Positions 25,339 to 44,469 of a stretch of DNA of 64,000 nt are shown in pieces. The stretch comes from Pocillopora verrucosa (taxonomy: Eukaryota > Cnidaria > Anthozoa > Scleractinia > Pocilloporidae): positions 248,001 through 312,000 of the forward strand of contig NC_089317.1 of assembly GCF_036669915.1 (NCBI RefSeq), written 5' to 3'. Position 1 is the first letter of the stretch, and every line of letters starts with the position of its first letter. A program made the position numbers and the translations under genes. The notes beneath the pieces were generated by a model. The model saw nothing but the letters and a program-made list of their open reading frames with translations. It was not told the DNA's origin and made no database searches.

Positions 25339-26496
25339 GAGGGGACCTTGGTCAGTAGTGTGTTGTAGAGGCAGAGTAAAGGCCTATTTACACGGCACGA
25401 CTTTGTCGCATGCGACAAGCTTACAACAGGCCTACAACATGACTTAAGAGTCGTAAGCGAGTTGTAGGTTTGATTTACACGAAACAATTCGTGTCGTAAG
25501 CCTGTCGTAAGCTTGTCGCATGCGACAAAGTCGTACCGTGTAAATAGGCCCTAAGACTACCATTACTTTCCCTAGGAGTTTCCTTCCAGTACCATTCTGC
25601 TACTGTTTATGAGCCACCCTACCAAAATTAACCAATCATAGTGTGCCTCCTGCTTCCAGTATGTCTATTTTTTGTGTTTTGTTTTTGTATTTTTTGTTGT
25701 TGTTGTAAATTGTGTTACATACTTCACGTTAAATACTGGGTACCTAGTTAGGTGCTGACTATCGGCCACTTACATCAGACAAAATGAGTTTGTGTGTGTT
25801 TTGAAACAGTCCTCTGTGAGGACAAGTGTAGATTGCTAACCATTAAGTGTCTTATGATTGTCAATCATTACACCATGTATTTAACAAACAATGATTCCAT
25901 CTAACTTCAATTGCACCAAGAGGTACTTAGGAGCAATGGAAGAAAAAATGACAAAGAGAATTTAGGTAAAATTCACAGTTTGTTTCCTATCATAGTAAAC
26001 AGAGCTGACCTTAAAGTTTAAAGTAGATGAGCCAGGCAACAGCCCTTAATTTGTAGCATTATAATTGTCACTAACAACAATGTTAAACCCTGAAGCACAG
26101 TAAGCCCAAATTTCATGTTCAAAGTGCAATTGACTGGGTGACTCTCTGTGATCGAGGGCTTGGAGGAGGCTACCAGACTCAGCAAAGTCACCATACAGTA
26201 AGACAGGAGCTGTGTCTTGTTTGAAATTCAGCTACTGACTTTCAAACAAAAATTGTATTCTAAACACACTTACTAAAACATACAGAACGACACAGTTTAC
26301 ATTCCATTCTTACCTATTTATTACAAAAGATTACATGATATGCACTTCTAGTGATTGAAATATGGGGCTAAAAAAACTTTGAACTAACTACAATGTACCT
26401 GCAACCATGACAGGGTTTTGTTTTTTTGGATGATATAATTTTGTACAGGTACTTATTAAATACGTACATTTTTAAAAGGCGAGTTTTAGTCAATTG
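25339..26496. other. Convergent 3' region between CAP-Gly gene and TAF6
   Basis: Both flanking genes end here, so UTR sequence is expected. Apart from the palindromic element at 25381-25550 the rest is AT-rich and without a recognisable exon. Confidence 0.5.
25381..25550. mobile_element. MITE with ~44-bp near-perfect terminal inverted repeats
   Basis: The left arm begins GGCCTATTTACACGG and contains GACTTTGTCGCATGCGACAA; the right arm is the reverse complement and ends CCGTGTAAATAGGCC. Only about 80 bp separate the arms. The GTCGCATGCGAC core is itself palindromic in each arm. There is no coding capacity. It lies about 45 bp after the CAP-Gly stop codon, so it is probably in the 3' UTR. Confidence 0.85.
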
Positions 26497-33349
<6,853 letters not shown>

Positions 33350-34463
33350 TTTAAATCAAGATGTAATTTACTCCTAATCCGCCGTGTTATCCGCCATTTT
33401 TTGTTATCATCGGTGAGCCAGCGGTCAAACGTACGAGTGCCAGTCCCTCACGCTCGCACTCGATCTCAAATAGCTACATTCAACTCTCTCGTGAGCGGAC
33501 ACCTTCGGGAATTCGAAAAAGAGTCCGTTCGTATAGAAGAGCTGTCCGTTTAGGATAATTATTCTCATAAGTGGAAACCAAAGAAAAATAGGGTGAATGT
33601 TCACTTTCGGGAAGAAGAGGAAGGAAAGAGGCCGTGGCCAGAACGCGGCACTACAGAAATTATCGCACTCTTGCTTATGGATAACTTGTTTTCCCACAGA
33701 CAAATGGGGATCGACAAAACTGGTCCCTACTGTTCTGTTTAGGCTCTGTCGAAGGTCACATTTTTGTCGAGTTGATTTGAAAATTCAAGACAAATTTCAT
33801 TGCAAGAGTCACTTATCATGCCTGGGGTGTCTGCTTACGAGAGAGTGTAAACAAGAGAATATCTAATTTTCACTTTTATAAGTGTCTGCGTCCGTTTATT
33901 GTTAAAGTGTCCTCTTACGGGAATGTATAAATACTAAGCAGGCAAAGCAGGGAACTGAAAAAGTGTCCGAAAGTAGAAATGCCCGCTTATGAGTGTCTCT
34001 TAGCGGAGATGTGACTGTAATTTGGCAATATTTTATTCCTCGGGCACTTTTCCATGGCGTATTCTTCCTCTGAACATTTACCATCTCTCCCAAGCTCACC
34101 TTTTTCTCACCTTTTAAAGGTTTTTTACCTTAATGGTACGCTATCCTTACAGAAGAAAAAAAACGCGCAATATACGTTAATGCGGGTTCTAATTTGTGCG
34201 TATGGCTACTGTTGAAATTTTGCGGGAAGTTGAAACCTATAACATAAGTTTTCAGGATTACATCTCGAGTTTTACTTTGGGCTCTGGCCCTGTACATTTC
34301 CTAACTCAATTCGTGCAGGTTTACCGCCATTTGAATGGTTAAATATTATTTTATTTTACATAAAATGTTTAAGAGTAATCTCACTTTGGACAAAAACAAA
34401 TCGCGCCCCGTCAGACAACAAGGCGAGATGTCTTTAAGAAACACAGGGACCAAGTTGTTATTC
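33350..34463. other. Spacer between TAF6 start and MGAT4-like 3' end
   Basis: The first ~100 bp should hold the TAF6 promoter. From about 33430 to 34020 several short words such as GTCCGTT, GTGTCCGAAAG and GCCCGCTTATGAGTGTC recur, in a manner typical of an old dispersed repeat; similar wording (TCGGTGTCCGCTTTATAG) appears near 59110. No exon found. Confidence 0.45.
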
Positions 34464-36521
34464 CTATTCTCTTGGCCAAACTGAAATCTCTCGAATCATA
34501 ACCCATTGCTTAGCGTCCGCAGTAAAATAAATTTTTAAGCATTTTACTGGAAAGCTCACGACAGTTTCCAGGTTTCTAACATCTAAAATGGGATCTGCGA
34601 AGGACCCAACTGCCTTACACTGTGATTCATCGCACGTGTTTGTTTCCATATCATTAGCGCACAAGAGGAGTTCGCTGTTGATCATAATATCTCTGTAAAA
34701 AGGACTTCCAGTGGTTACAAGCACACGCGATATTGCAAAAGGTTTTCCGAATTTCACAATAACTTTATCATCCTTTTTCGGTGTCCGGAGCCAAGCAAAG
34801 CTTTCTTGAATGAAAGCTTTCTCTATTTCATGACCTTTCTCACACTCGACAGTTGTGTCAAACTCAGCCCTTGGTTTTGCACCGCGTGGCTCTGCAGCCA
34901 GTTTAAAAAGGAACTGACCACCTGTCTGAGATGTTGATGAACTGGAAACCCTCAGAGCTGCAAAGAGATCTATGATTGATTGAGGGAAACGACCCCCTGG
35001 GAAAAGAGCCGCATATTCAGCCAAATCGCCAACTAAAGCCTCCGAATAAAGCCGCCCTAAGGAAGGCAGCGACCTTTCTCCGAAATCATGTGCGTAAAGT
35101 GTACGGTTTTTCTCTTCAATTCTGTTTACAACTTCCTTGATTACTGACAAATAAGGTTTCAAAGCACGGGCTTGATCGGTCAAAAGTAAGCAGTGTTTAG
35201 ACGAACGAAAGCAGTACTCGAGAAGGAAACAGAGTCTTTTGTTGAAGGCCATTGTAGTCTTTTTAAAATCCTCTGTTAATGTCAAATCACCCCATCCCAG
35301 GGGTTCTATGTTGACTGCCTCATTAAATTTATCCGTGGGATGTAAGACCTGAATGAGACCTTTGTCCACTTCGTGTTCGAATTCGCTTTTTATGCGCTGT
35401 AAGAGAAGTGATTTTGAATCTCCTTCGGAAACCACAGCGAACACGATGTCGACATGCTCATCTATTGAGATATGCTTTTTCAAGGAATAGAGAGCTTGTA
35501 TCAGGTTGCTCTCTTCGCCTTTCGTTGCAACAATGCCAAGAGTGAGGAAAACTGGAGAAAAATTGACAAAAGTCAGAAGAACGCAAATAAAAACACAATT
35601 GTACAAGTTATAACTCGCGCCTCACATTTCCGAAAATCGTTCCACCTGCCCTGTTACATAAGAAATTTCCACGCAGGCTTAAACGCGAAATGTTTGGAAA
35701 GAAACATCCAAGGCTCTAGCTATCCTGTATAAGAAACAAATACCGGTGTATCGGTGAATAAAACTGTCTTGAAATTTCTCTTCGGTTATTCTGTGTCTAA
35801 CATGACAAATATGCTCTTTCAGTAATTGCAAAATTAAACCGTTTGAGTTTCATTTTAGACCGTAATCTACCTCGTAAAATTAAGATGGCTATCGAACACT
35901 AATACCTTTCTGTTTTCTTTCCTTTCCAAGAACAAGCCCTTGGCTCATGTTCACACCGTCCAATACTCTTTGAGTGCAGTGACTCGATAGAGCTTTCAGA
36001 GGACACTGTTCAGCAGACATGCCAAGATTGCTGTCTGAATTTTCACATGTGAGCAGCAATGAAGTGCGCCTGTGGTAAATATCTGGAAGGCAAATGAAAG
36101 TAAAACAAAATCCTTAAGTACCACTAAAAAATTCCAATGAAACCTGTTTTTTTACAATCCATTCAAAATCTTACCTGTAGGAAAAAAAGCAAAGTAATCG
36201 ATTGAATAAATTTTCCACGTTAAAATTGTACGGATGATGTTTTGATTTTGATAAATCTCATTGTTGAGAGACTGAAATCAAATATATCTCAACTCAAATC
36301 TACATTCACTGACACCAATGAGGAACGAATAAAGTTTTCTTTTTGAAGATAAAAAGCGTTTTTCCCAAGAGATAAATATTGCAGTCGCCATATTCAAAAG
36401 TCAACAAGCTCACTAAATATAACAAACAACTGATGCATCGCTTACGTTTTAGTAATACCATTGCAGCATTAAAAATTATGACTCCATATAGGAAAATTGT
36501 GAAAAGGTTTTGCTTCCACAT
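34464..36521 (-). CDS. MGAT4-like N-acetylglucosaminyltransferase homologue, 3 exons, 446 aa
   Basis: Exons on minus: 36521-36446, 36082-35906, 35551-34464 (phases 1, 1). Residues ~4-24 (NLFTIFLYGVIIFNAAMVLL) form a signal anchor, giving a type II Golgi membrane protein. A stem follows, and from residue 85 a GT54/MGAT4-type region begins: LGIVATKGEESNLIQALYSL, then GLIQVLHP. The C-terminal part matches the MGAT4 lectin-like domain: GHEIEKAF, then FAWLRTPKKDDKVIVKFGKP and a closing WVMIREISVW. MGAT4 enzymes add a beta-1,4-GlcNAc branch to the alpha-1,3-mannose arm of N-glycans. Where active enzymes have an acidic EDD-type metal site, this protein has TDQA (residues 209-212), so catalysis is doubtful; it may resemble the inhibitory MGAT4D. 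Family call firm, subfamily not. Confidence 0.78.
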
Positions 36522-37993
36522 TTTATGAAAAATTTCCTTAAGTGAATAAGATGGAACTTTCAAAAGAAAGAAGATCCAAGAAGTTGACGGAGCAGAAAAC
36601 CTGCTGCCTGGTTACTGTACTCAGCCAGGAAAAATGTTATGCGGTAACCTTGAAATTTAGTCCTCCTGAGTGGTGATTGTTTAGAATTGAATCCAAATTG
36701 ATCAAAACTTAAAACCAAATCCTACTATAAACAACGATTTTGTCAAAGGAAAAAACAAACAAACAAACCAAAAACAATCTTAAATTGATTAAAATTTTAG
36801 ACAAGTCAATTGAGGAGGTCAAAACTTATCACCTGACCTCTGTCTAGAGATCGGAGTTGAGTGTTACTACGCCAACAAAACCTGAGGGAAAGGCGTGTGA
36901 TGAAAAGCTTCCATGCCCGGGATTCAGTTTTTAGTATGCGTTTTACAAGGATGTGCGGTTATGAATATGTCATCTTATTACGCTTTTTGAAAACAAGATC
37001 GGGAGGATATGCTGCATGTTACTATGGCTCCGTCGCACTTTGCGTTCTCCTTTCGCGATTCGCGTTCAAAGTATCTCACTTGCTGCACGTTTTCTCCACT
37101 GCTGACATCATTATGACGCACTCGCGCCTATCTTAAATGGGTTTCAGGGCATTTGGTAATTACACCGGAAATAGCTTTCAGGACATTACTTCCGTTTAAG
37201 GAATAACGTCAAAACACAGCAAACAAAGAGTCATAACCTCAACTAACCGATAATTTACTGATGACATGATTAACTAACAACTCATAGAGGCCAGATACAG
37301 AAATTAAGTATGGTCATCAGATTGAAATGGGTCATCGCAACTATGCGTCAAAAATAGTTGATATCTCAAGCACTCAATGATAAAAAGAAATACTTTTTTG
37401 ACCGAAAAGAAAAGGATAAAAGTTCTTTTCGGGAATAAAAGGGATAAAATAACGAAGGCAACTTGATGGGTGAACTGACGAGTGCCGAGGGAAATATGCA
37501 CAAAATTTGAGTTTGTTAAAAATAAGTTTAATTCGTAAAGTCACATAGGTACTATACGTGACCTTTTTATTTCCGCGCAGAAGAAATAAATCCTGCTATA
37601 GCGAGTCTAACTTTGAGAAATGTGTGTATCTGTATCCACATCATGAAGTTGGAAGAAAGTTTAATTAAAGTCAGGTCACCAGTAGCTGCGTTAATTACCT
37701 GGTAAGCATCTGAAAGCATCTCATTAAAGTTGATGTCACCTGCTAATTCATTGCCTTCACTCAACCTAACTTGACATTTTGTTTGAGGAGTTCACTTGCA
37801 AGCTGTTGTTCGATGAAGATAAGTTAGACTGAAGTGAATCTCCGAGTTTCCTCTGAGCCCGATCACTTCTCTGGAAACGTTTGCATGCAAACAAAGGAAT
37901 AATGAGTTGAGGTTTTGTGGTTTCTTGTTGCACGGTGGTGTACAAATTTGAACATTGCAAGCCCATAAATCGCCGTGCGCTGGCACGTTCTAA
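36522..37993. other. Divergent intergenic region, MGAT4-like / SAM-angiomotin genes
   Basis: The 1.5-kb gap lies between two divergent start codons and should contain both promoters. No exon was found; the open frame at 36861-37136 shows no recognisable protein and lacks support. Confidence 0.5.
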
Positions 37994-40900
37994 ATGGATT
38001 GGAACGCTGATGAAGTTGCTCATTGGTTAAAAGAAATAGGGCTTCCAAAGTATGCGAAAAGATTTAGAGGTAACTGATTTTTGACATTGTTAATCCAGCT
38101 CTTCCTTTTATCAGATACACTCATCCAATGAGCTATGCTTGACTCTAAGTGAGCAGAATGAAAGTTTTCAGTTATTCAACATGAACAATATCAGTCTGAC
38201 AGAGAAATCGTTAAGCGCGACAAGGTCATGCAATATCGTTTGTTTCAAATGTTTTGACAGAAATCTTTTGTAAAGTTGTTCTGTAGTACAAAGATGGGAA
38301 AGTTTCGCCAAATTTTTACAACACATTCATACTTGTAAAGTCTGTTCTCTTTCAATTATTCACTGTTGATTTCTGGTAGGATATCTTGTCAATGGAGCTG
38401 TTTTACTCCAAATGGATGATAATCTTCTTGGTAAGTACTTGACAACAAAATTAAACTCAGTTCCTTGAACAGAAATTATAACAGCTTCATATCTTAAATA
38501 TTTCGTCAAGTCCAAAGCCACGCTCTTAGCTTCTACACTCTCATTTATTTTATTCTACCGGCAGACAAAATTCGAATTACTTACTAACTGAACACATAAC
38601 TCTGATAATCAGAAGTTTAGCTTGATAAACAAACATACATTGGAAACCAAAACACAATTATTCCCTACATAATATTCAAACAGTAGTTGTGTGAAAATGC
38701 TCTATAATTCGCTGGATATAATACTGTCTGTCTCTCAGAGAACACTTGATCGATAGCTATAAAATATTTGCTCTCCTTCAATAAAGCAACGGGGCATATT
38801 GATATAAATGTGGTAAAGTTTAGACGCTCGGATAAGAGAGAGCACAAACTTTCGCCTTTGTTTATATTCTTGATTGCTCGCGATATTGCGTCAGAGAATA
38901 AATGTGAATCTTTTTATCTCCTAGTAAGTGTTTCGTAAGACGCTTTTAATCCAGCCGTTTTGCTTACTAATTAACAGCAGCAAGAGAACTTAACACTTTT
39001 TCCTCGCTTCACCTCTACGTAACACAACGAGGTTTACTTTTGATTCTGTGACTCTATAATCAGTGATTCCGCTCTCTTTTGTTTCATCTCTATGCTTTGT
39101 CGAAATGGGCAGAAATTCTCAACAATAGATCAACGGCTTATTTCAATTGAAGTCCAATTTCTTTTTATCTCAGCCTATAAAATGTTTTATGCTTCACTTA
39201 ATTAAACTGCAAATTAGCGACAACATGCAAATCACGAGAGGTCACGACAGTTGTAAACTAGTTGCAATTACCGGGCAAATTTGTGTCTATGACTTTTCTT
39301 CTGTTATGAATAAACCCTTTCTTTTACAGTCTCTGAAGGAACAGATGAAAACATTATTGTAACAAAACGCTTCATAAAGAAAAAAAGTTGAATAAAGACT
39401 TAAGAGAAAGAAGAAACTGAACTTGTGGTCTTAGTGATATAAAGTCCCTGTCAAAACCTAGAAATAATAAAATAATTTGTAGTATGGGCTCATTAACATT
39501 TTCAAAAAAGATTTGAACCTAATCAGAAAATTATATGAAAAGCCATTGTCGTCAAGAATGACATTGCAATTTTTAAATCATGAATTACTAAGCACTTTGT
39601 TCATCTATTTATTGTTATCTACATCAATCAATTGTAATTGGCTCAGCGGGAAGGGAGCTTAAGAAGAAGGGTGGTGGGGTGGGGGGTTAAGATTGCCCAA
39701 GTTTTTTCGGCAGAGTATGTAATGCTTAACAAGCTGTGGTTTGGGGGGTCATAACAATTAAACAGAGCATACAGGTTTACTTTAAGCGCTTACTTTTTAG
39801 TTTTTTTTTGGGACTTAAAGCCCTCAAAAGCGAGTGAATTTTGTCGTCTTAAATTCCCTTTAGACACCCGTTCCCCCTCCTCCTCCCCCTGTAGATTATA
39901 GCTCAGCTGGGAGAGTTATTTACCAGAAATTCTGCTTTTATATTTATCAAGCTAGAAAACCATAAGAAAAAACTCGAATTTGTTCATTTTGCCTTAACAG
40001 AGCAAGATTGAACTTTCAACCATTCATATGTTTCCTTCAGAAGCTCATATTTAGTAGTCAAAATCTAAAACTGCCCCATAAAGATCCTTTAGAACTGTTA
40101 AGGGTCTACATTCAGATCCTCGTGGTGGAGACATTTTCAATCAGCGATCAAGAATTTACTCTTGCTGTCGGCTAAATCTTCAGTGTAACTTAGTTCAAGA
40201 AAAAGTATATAAATATATAAAGAAGCAAAAGTTCAAACAACTTGATTTTATCTCTAATCTTTCTCCAGATGACCTAGAGATCACAAATGTTAAGGACAGG
40301 GAAATTCTCCTGAAAGAATCCTCCAAGCTTGCCTCAATAAAAATAAAACCAGCGCCCAATGGAAGAGACTATACAAAACGGACAAAAACCTTATGGACTC
40401 CTCGTATTACTGTGAGCAATTTTGATGACAATGAAAGTGAACAAAGATTTATTGTTGTGTATGACGGCGATGAGCGAAGAGACGGTAATGGATGCAGAAC
40501 GAATGAAGAACTGTTGAATCAAAGAGTTATAAGCTTCAAGCATAGAGATGAAGAAGAATCAGTGGGCGATGATGGCTCTGACGGAAATTTTAGTTACAAA
40601 GACAGTGACAAGCGATACGGTTTTGGTAAGAGCAATGTAATACTCTCTTTCAATTACTGTACTTGTCTGTCATAATAATGTATTTGAGTATCGATCAGTG
40701 AACAATCACCGACCGATTTTACTCATATTGAGCACCTATTTACTGAGAGAGCACGAGCTGTCTACGCCCGATCCGTTCCAGAAGGGTGTTAGGGACCTTA
40801 AGCAAACCACGTCGGCGACGGAGATGAGGAAATGGAAAAACAAAAAATCTAATTGGCAGAACAATAGCTCAGCACGTGCGTTTTAAAAACTTTGTACATT

Positions 40901-43900
40901 TCTTAGCCGTCCTATACAAAACAACAACGTGAAATCACCACAATTTGCATCGTCTCCAGACCAAAACCGCGACGGCAAATTGTTTTAATTTTCATTTGGA
41001 ACTTTTATACGCTATGACGGTAAACACATGCAATCATTTTTTAATTCTAATTAAAGGCAGAAATTTATTTTTTAATCGAAGTCTTCCTTGGCGTTGCCGT
41101 CCTGACTGCTTAAGGTCCCTATTAATAGTATGAGAGATCTCGGACACAGACCACAAAAACATCGGGCAAAAGTATAAGGGGGCCAAGACTGCATTTCTAG
41201 TCATGAAGTCTCTGTCGACTGGCTCATGAAAAGATTTAGCGGCCACATACATTTGTCCTTCTCCTGTAGATATACCTGATAAAGATCCAGACAGACCAGT
41301 TGATTCGACGCCAACAGCATCAGCAGTTGCCACAAGAGCCACTCAAATGGTTGAATTGTTATCACGTGATAATGTTGCATTACGAGAAAAACTGCAAAGC
41401 GTTTACCATAAGATGAGTAGAATGCAAACGGTGAGGAAAGAAAAAATCTCGTTCACGGTTTTTGAAGGCACAATCTGAGCACCATGATTTTAATCCCTCG
41501 GGATTGTTCGGTCTATTCCCGTAACAACACAAAATTAATCGAAGCCGGCATAGACACTTCCGGACATCTTAGAAAATGTTGTTTACACGAAAAAAGTTTC
41601 CTGGAAATTGTTAAAAATGAATCATAAAACATAGCAATCACATTTCTTGAATATAGCAAAAACAAAGAAAAATGTTTTTTTGAAGGCACTTTGCAGTGAA
41701 GCGAACTTTCTCAAGGAAATATTTTGGACAGATGATAAATCCTTTTTTGAACAAAGTTCAGGTCATCATGATTGGAAATTTACGTCATCTTTTCTTCTGA
41801 CGTTTTTAGGGAGCCTTGATATGTCTTGGTCCACACAACGAAAATAAAATTAGCCAGTATACGTAATCTCGACCTCAAGCAAGGTCAATAACGCAGTTAT
41901 ATTGCAGGTTGAAGATGAACTTGAGAGCTTGCGCACTGCATACGAGGAACTACAAATATCGTTTAAGAAACGTGAAAACCTGGAATACAGAACAAGAACA
42001 CGGATGGAAACGGAGATGAAGGAACTTCGAGAAAGAGACAGGAATCTTGAAGGTGAGAATGGTTTGGATTTCAAACAGAAAGGTATTGTAAATTAAATGT
42101 GAAACAGTTCACTGTTATTTTGGTATCAGCTGTATATTCATGACGACAATTTTACAGGAATGCTATGATCTAGTCATAATAGTATATCTTTCGGCTGCGC
42201 AAAAACATTCACGACACGATTGAAAGCAAACAGATCTCAGTAAAATCTGCTAAATACAGAAATATTCTTTAGGTAGATGTGAAATGATCATTTTGAAGAT
42301 AATAGATGTATGTTTTAATGTTTTAGGATGCTCTAGTCGCTGTTTGCCTGATCTTTCTTTACCCAAAAAACATGCATCAAAGACGAAAATAATGTTTGGA
42401 TTTTCTCCCGCAAACTTACAGCAAATACGAATGGAAAAAGACAATCAGTTTTCCACCTTAAAATCTGTGAATGAAAGAATGAAAATATTTCACAAATTTA
42501 TTTTTGAACTCGTAAGGGGAGACAGTAATTTGCTATTAAGTGGCACAGATATATTTAAATTAAAGGGGAATTAAAAATATTGGTAGAATATTTGCGATAT
42601 TTAGGAAACTTGTCAAAGCCGACATCTACTACAATGAAAAATCAGAAATAAGATCACGTTAGGTTCATTCGTGTTTTTTTCAAGCAGAATTCTACTACTC
42701 AGAGATTTCATAAGATTACAAATACCACAATTTTAACCTGATGACCGAACGGAAATCAATGAGTTCTCGTCATGTCATGTAATGTACGTATAAGGTCATT
42801 TTACAGACTTACAAGTTGACGTTTCTCATAATGATTGAATGTTTTATTTGATCAGTTTGTTGTTAAAATCTCTAAGGAAAGCCATCAACAGCCGATATAA
42901 ACCGATGTATAAATTAAGCAGATAGAGCTTGCGAAGAGGTATTTAAAGAAACAGAGACAAAATTAAGTGAGGTTTGTTTGTATTGATCCAGATTGAAGAC
43001 TTCAAGAACCTGTTCATCAAGTTGGAAAATACATGAACTGATTGAAGGATACTATTACACAAATACGTTTACGTCAGTTGTAAAAACTACGTTAGAAAGA
43101 CAACAAGTTTGGATGCAGTTAAAAAACTTCAATATTGATATCATTGTTGGTGATGTTTGTACCGGATATGGCGGTCATATTATTATCAAAACATTCTTCA
43201 CTTAATATTCTTTCAACAGCTGAACTAGAGAAATGTAAAGATGAAGTCGAACAAGGAAAGGTAATTTATCAAAACATAAAAGTTTGGACGATATGTAACA
43301 GCACACCTACAGATGTTTTCGAAAACAGGTCCAGGTTTGCAACCTTGTTCACACAAATACGTCTTCTTGTGCTTAATAAACCCCCAATATACCGACAGCA
43401 AGGCAACATTTCAATGGCCAAAGACAAGAGAATGTAAGAGCATGTATTAGCATGCGTATTAAATATATTTTAGCGCCTTAGACATTAAATATTACTAAAG
43501 CGTCTTGTACCATTTTCTTTTCTATTTTGTTACAGAATTCATTGGAGAACTTCAAGAGGGAACTTAGGCTCAAAAATGACATCATACGACAACTCATCGG
43601 TCAAAGTAATCTTAATACTAAGTTTTTAAAACACTTTTCAATGTGTTGAAAGTAATCCAGGACTGCAATGGTTTTGCTCCAACACGGTCTGTGATTGGTT
43701 TAGGAAAATTGCGCCATCTTCTCCACCAATCAGATACAAAAATAAAGCCAGCCGCGACTCGCTTTTTCCCGCGCTTTAAGCTGTTTCCTTTTAATGTGAG
43801 TTCCCATTGGCTCCCGCACGGTCTCTGACATAATCTCATGACCAGGTCTCCCAAAGCCACGCGAGCAGGACTGAGTGAGAAATTACTCCGGAAGTTGCCT

Positions 43901-44432
43901 AGTGATCAGACGGGCTTTGGTCCCTCTTGTCGTATACCCTCTCTCCTCTCTCCTGAATATATGCACGTAAGAGTTTCATGATCAACTTTTCACTTCGCAG
44001 CCAACGTAAGGCTTGTTAATTAACAATAAAAGAGCTGCTGCAGACAATCATTTTAAAAGTAGTTGATAGCAACATTTCATATGTCTGGAATTAGGTAACC
44101 TCTTTATTTCAACGCGAGAAGAGCTGGAACATACAATAAACCGACAGAACACACAAATTGAAGAACTGGAGAGAGATAAAGATCTGCTGAGTTCATCGCT
44201 AGCACAAAGTCGAGAGAGAATAACATGTCTCCAAAATGAGGTGAGATTCATGTTTTCTTGGAAAACAAAATTAAGACGTGCCCTAATTGGTTTGGAGCTT
44301 AAATAGCGTAATCCGTATTAGTTCAATCGCTCTGACGAAGGGCTAACGCTCGAAACGTCAGCTTTTAAACCTCTTTACGGTGGCCAATTTACGTTGTAAA
44401 CTCGGTTGATAATTCTAAATTACCCTGTTATA

Positions 44433-44469
<37 letters not shown>

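Noticed and set aside
36861-37136. 91-codon open frame between the divergent MGAT4-like and SAM-angiomotin genes
   Set aside because: No recognisable protein, no splice context, and it lies in the expected promoter region.
42284-42574. Open frame in the SAM-angiomotin intron after exon 5
   Set aside because: Exon 5 and exon 6 join in phase directly and the angiomotin alignment is continuous without it; translation shows no coiled coil.
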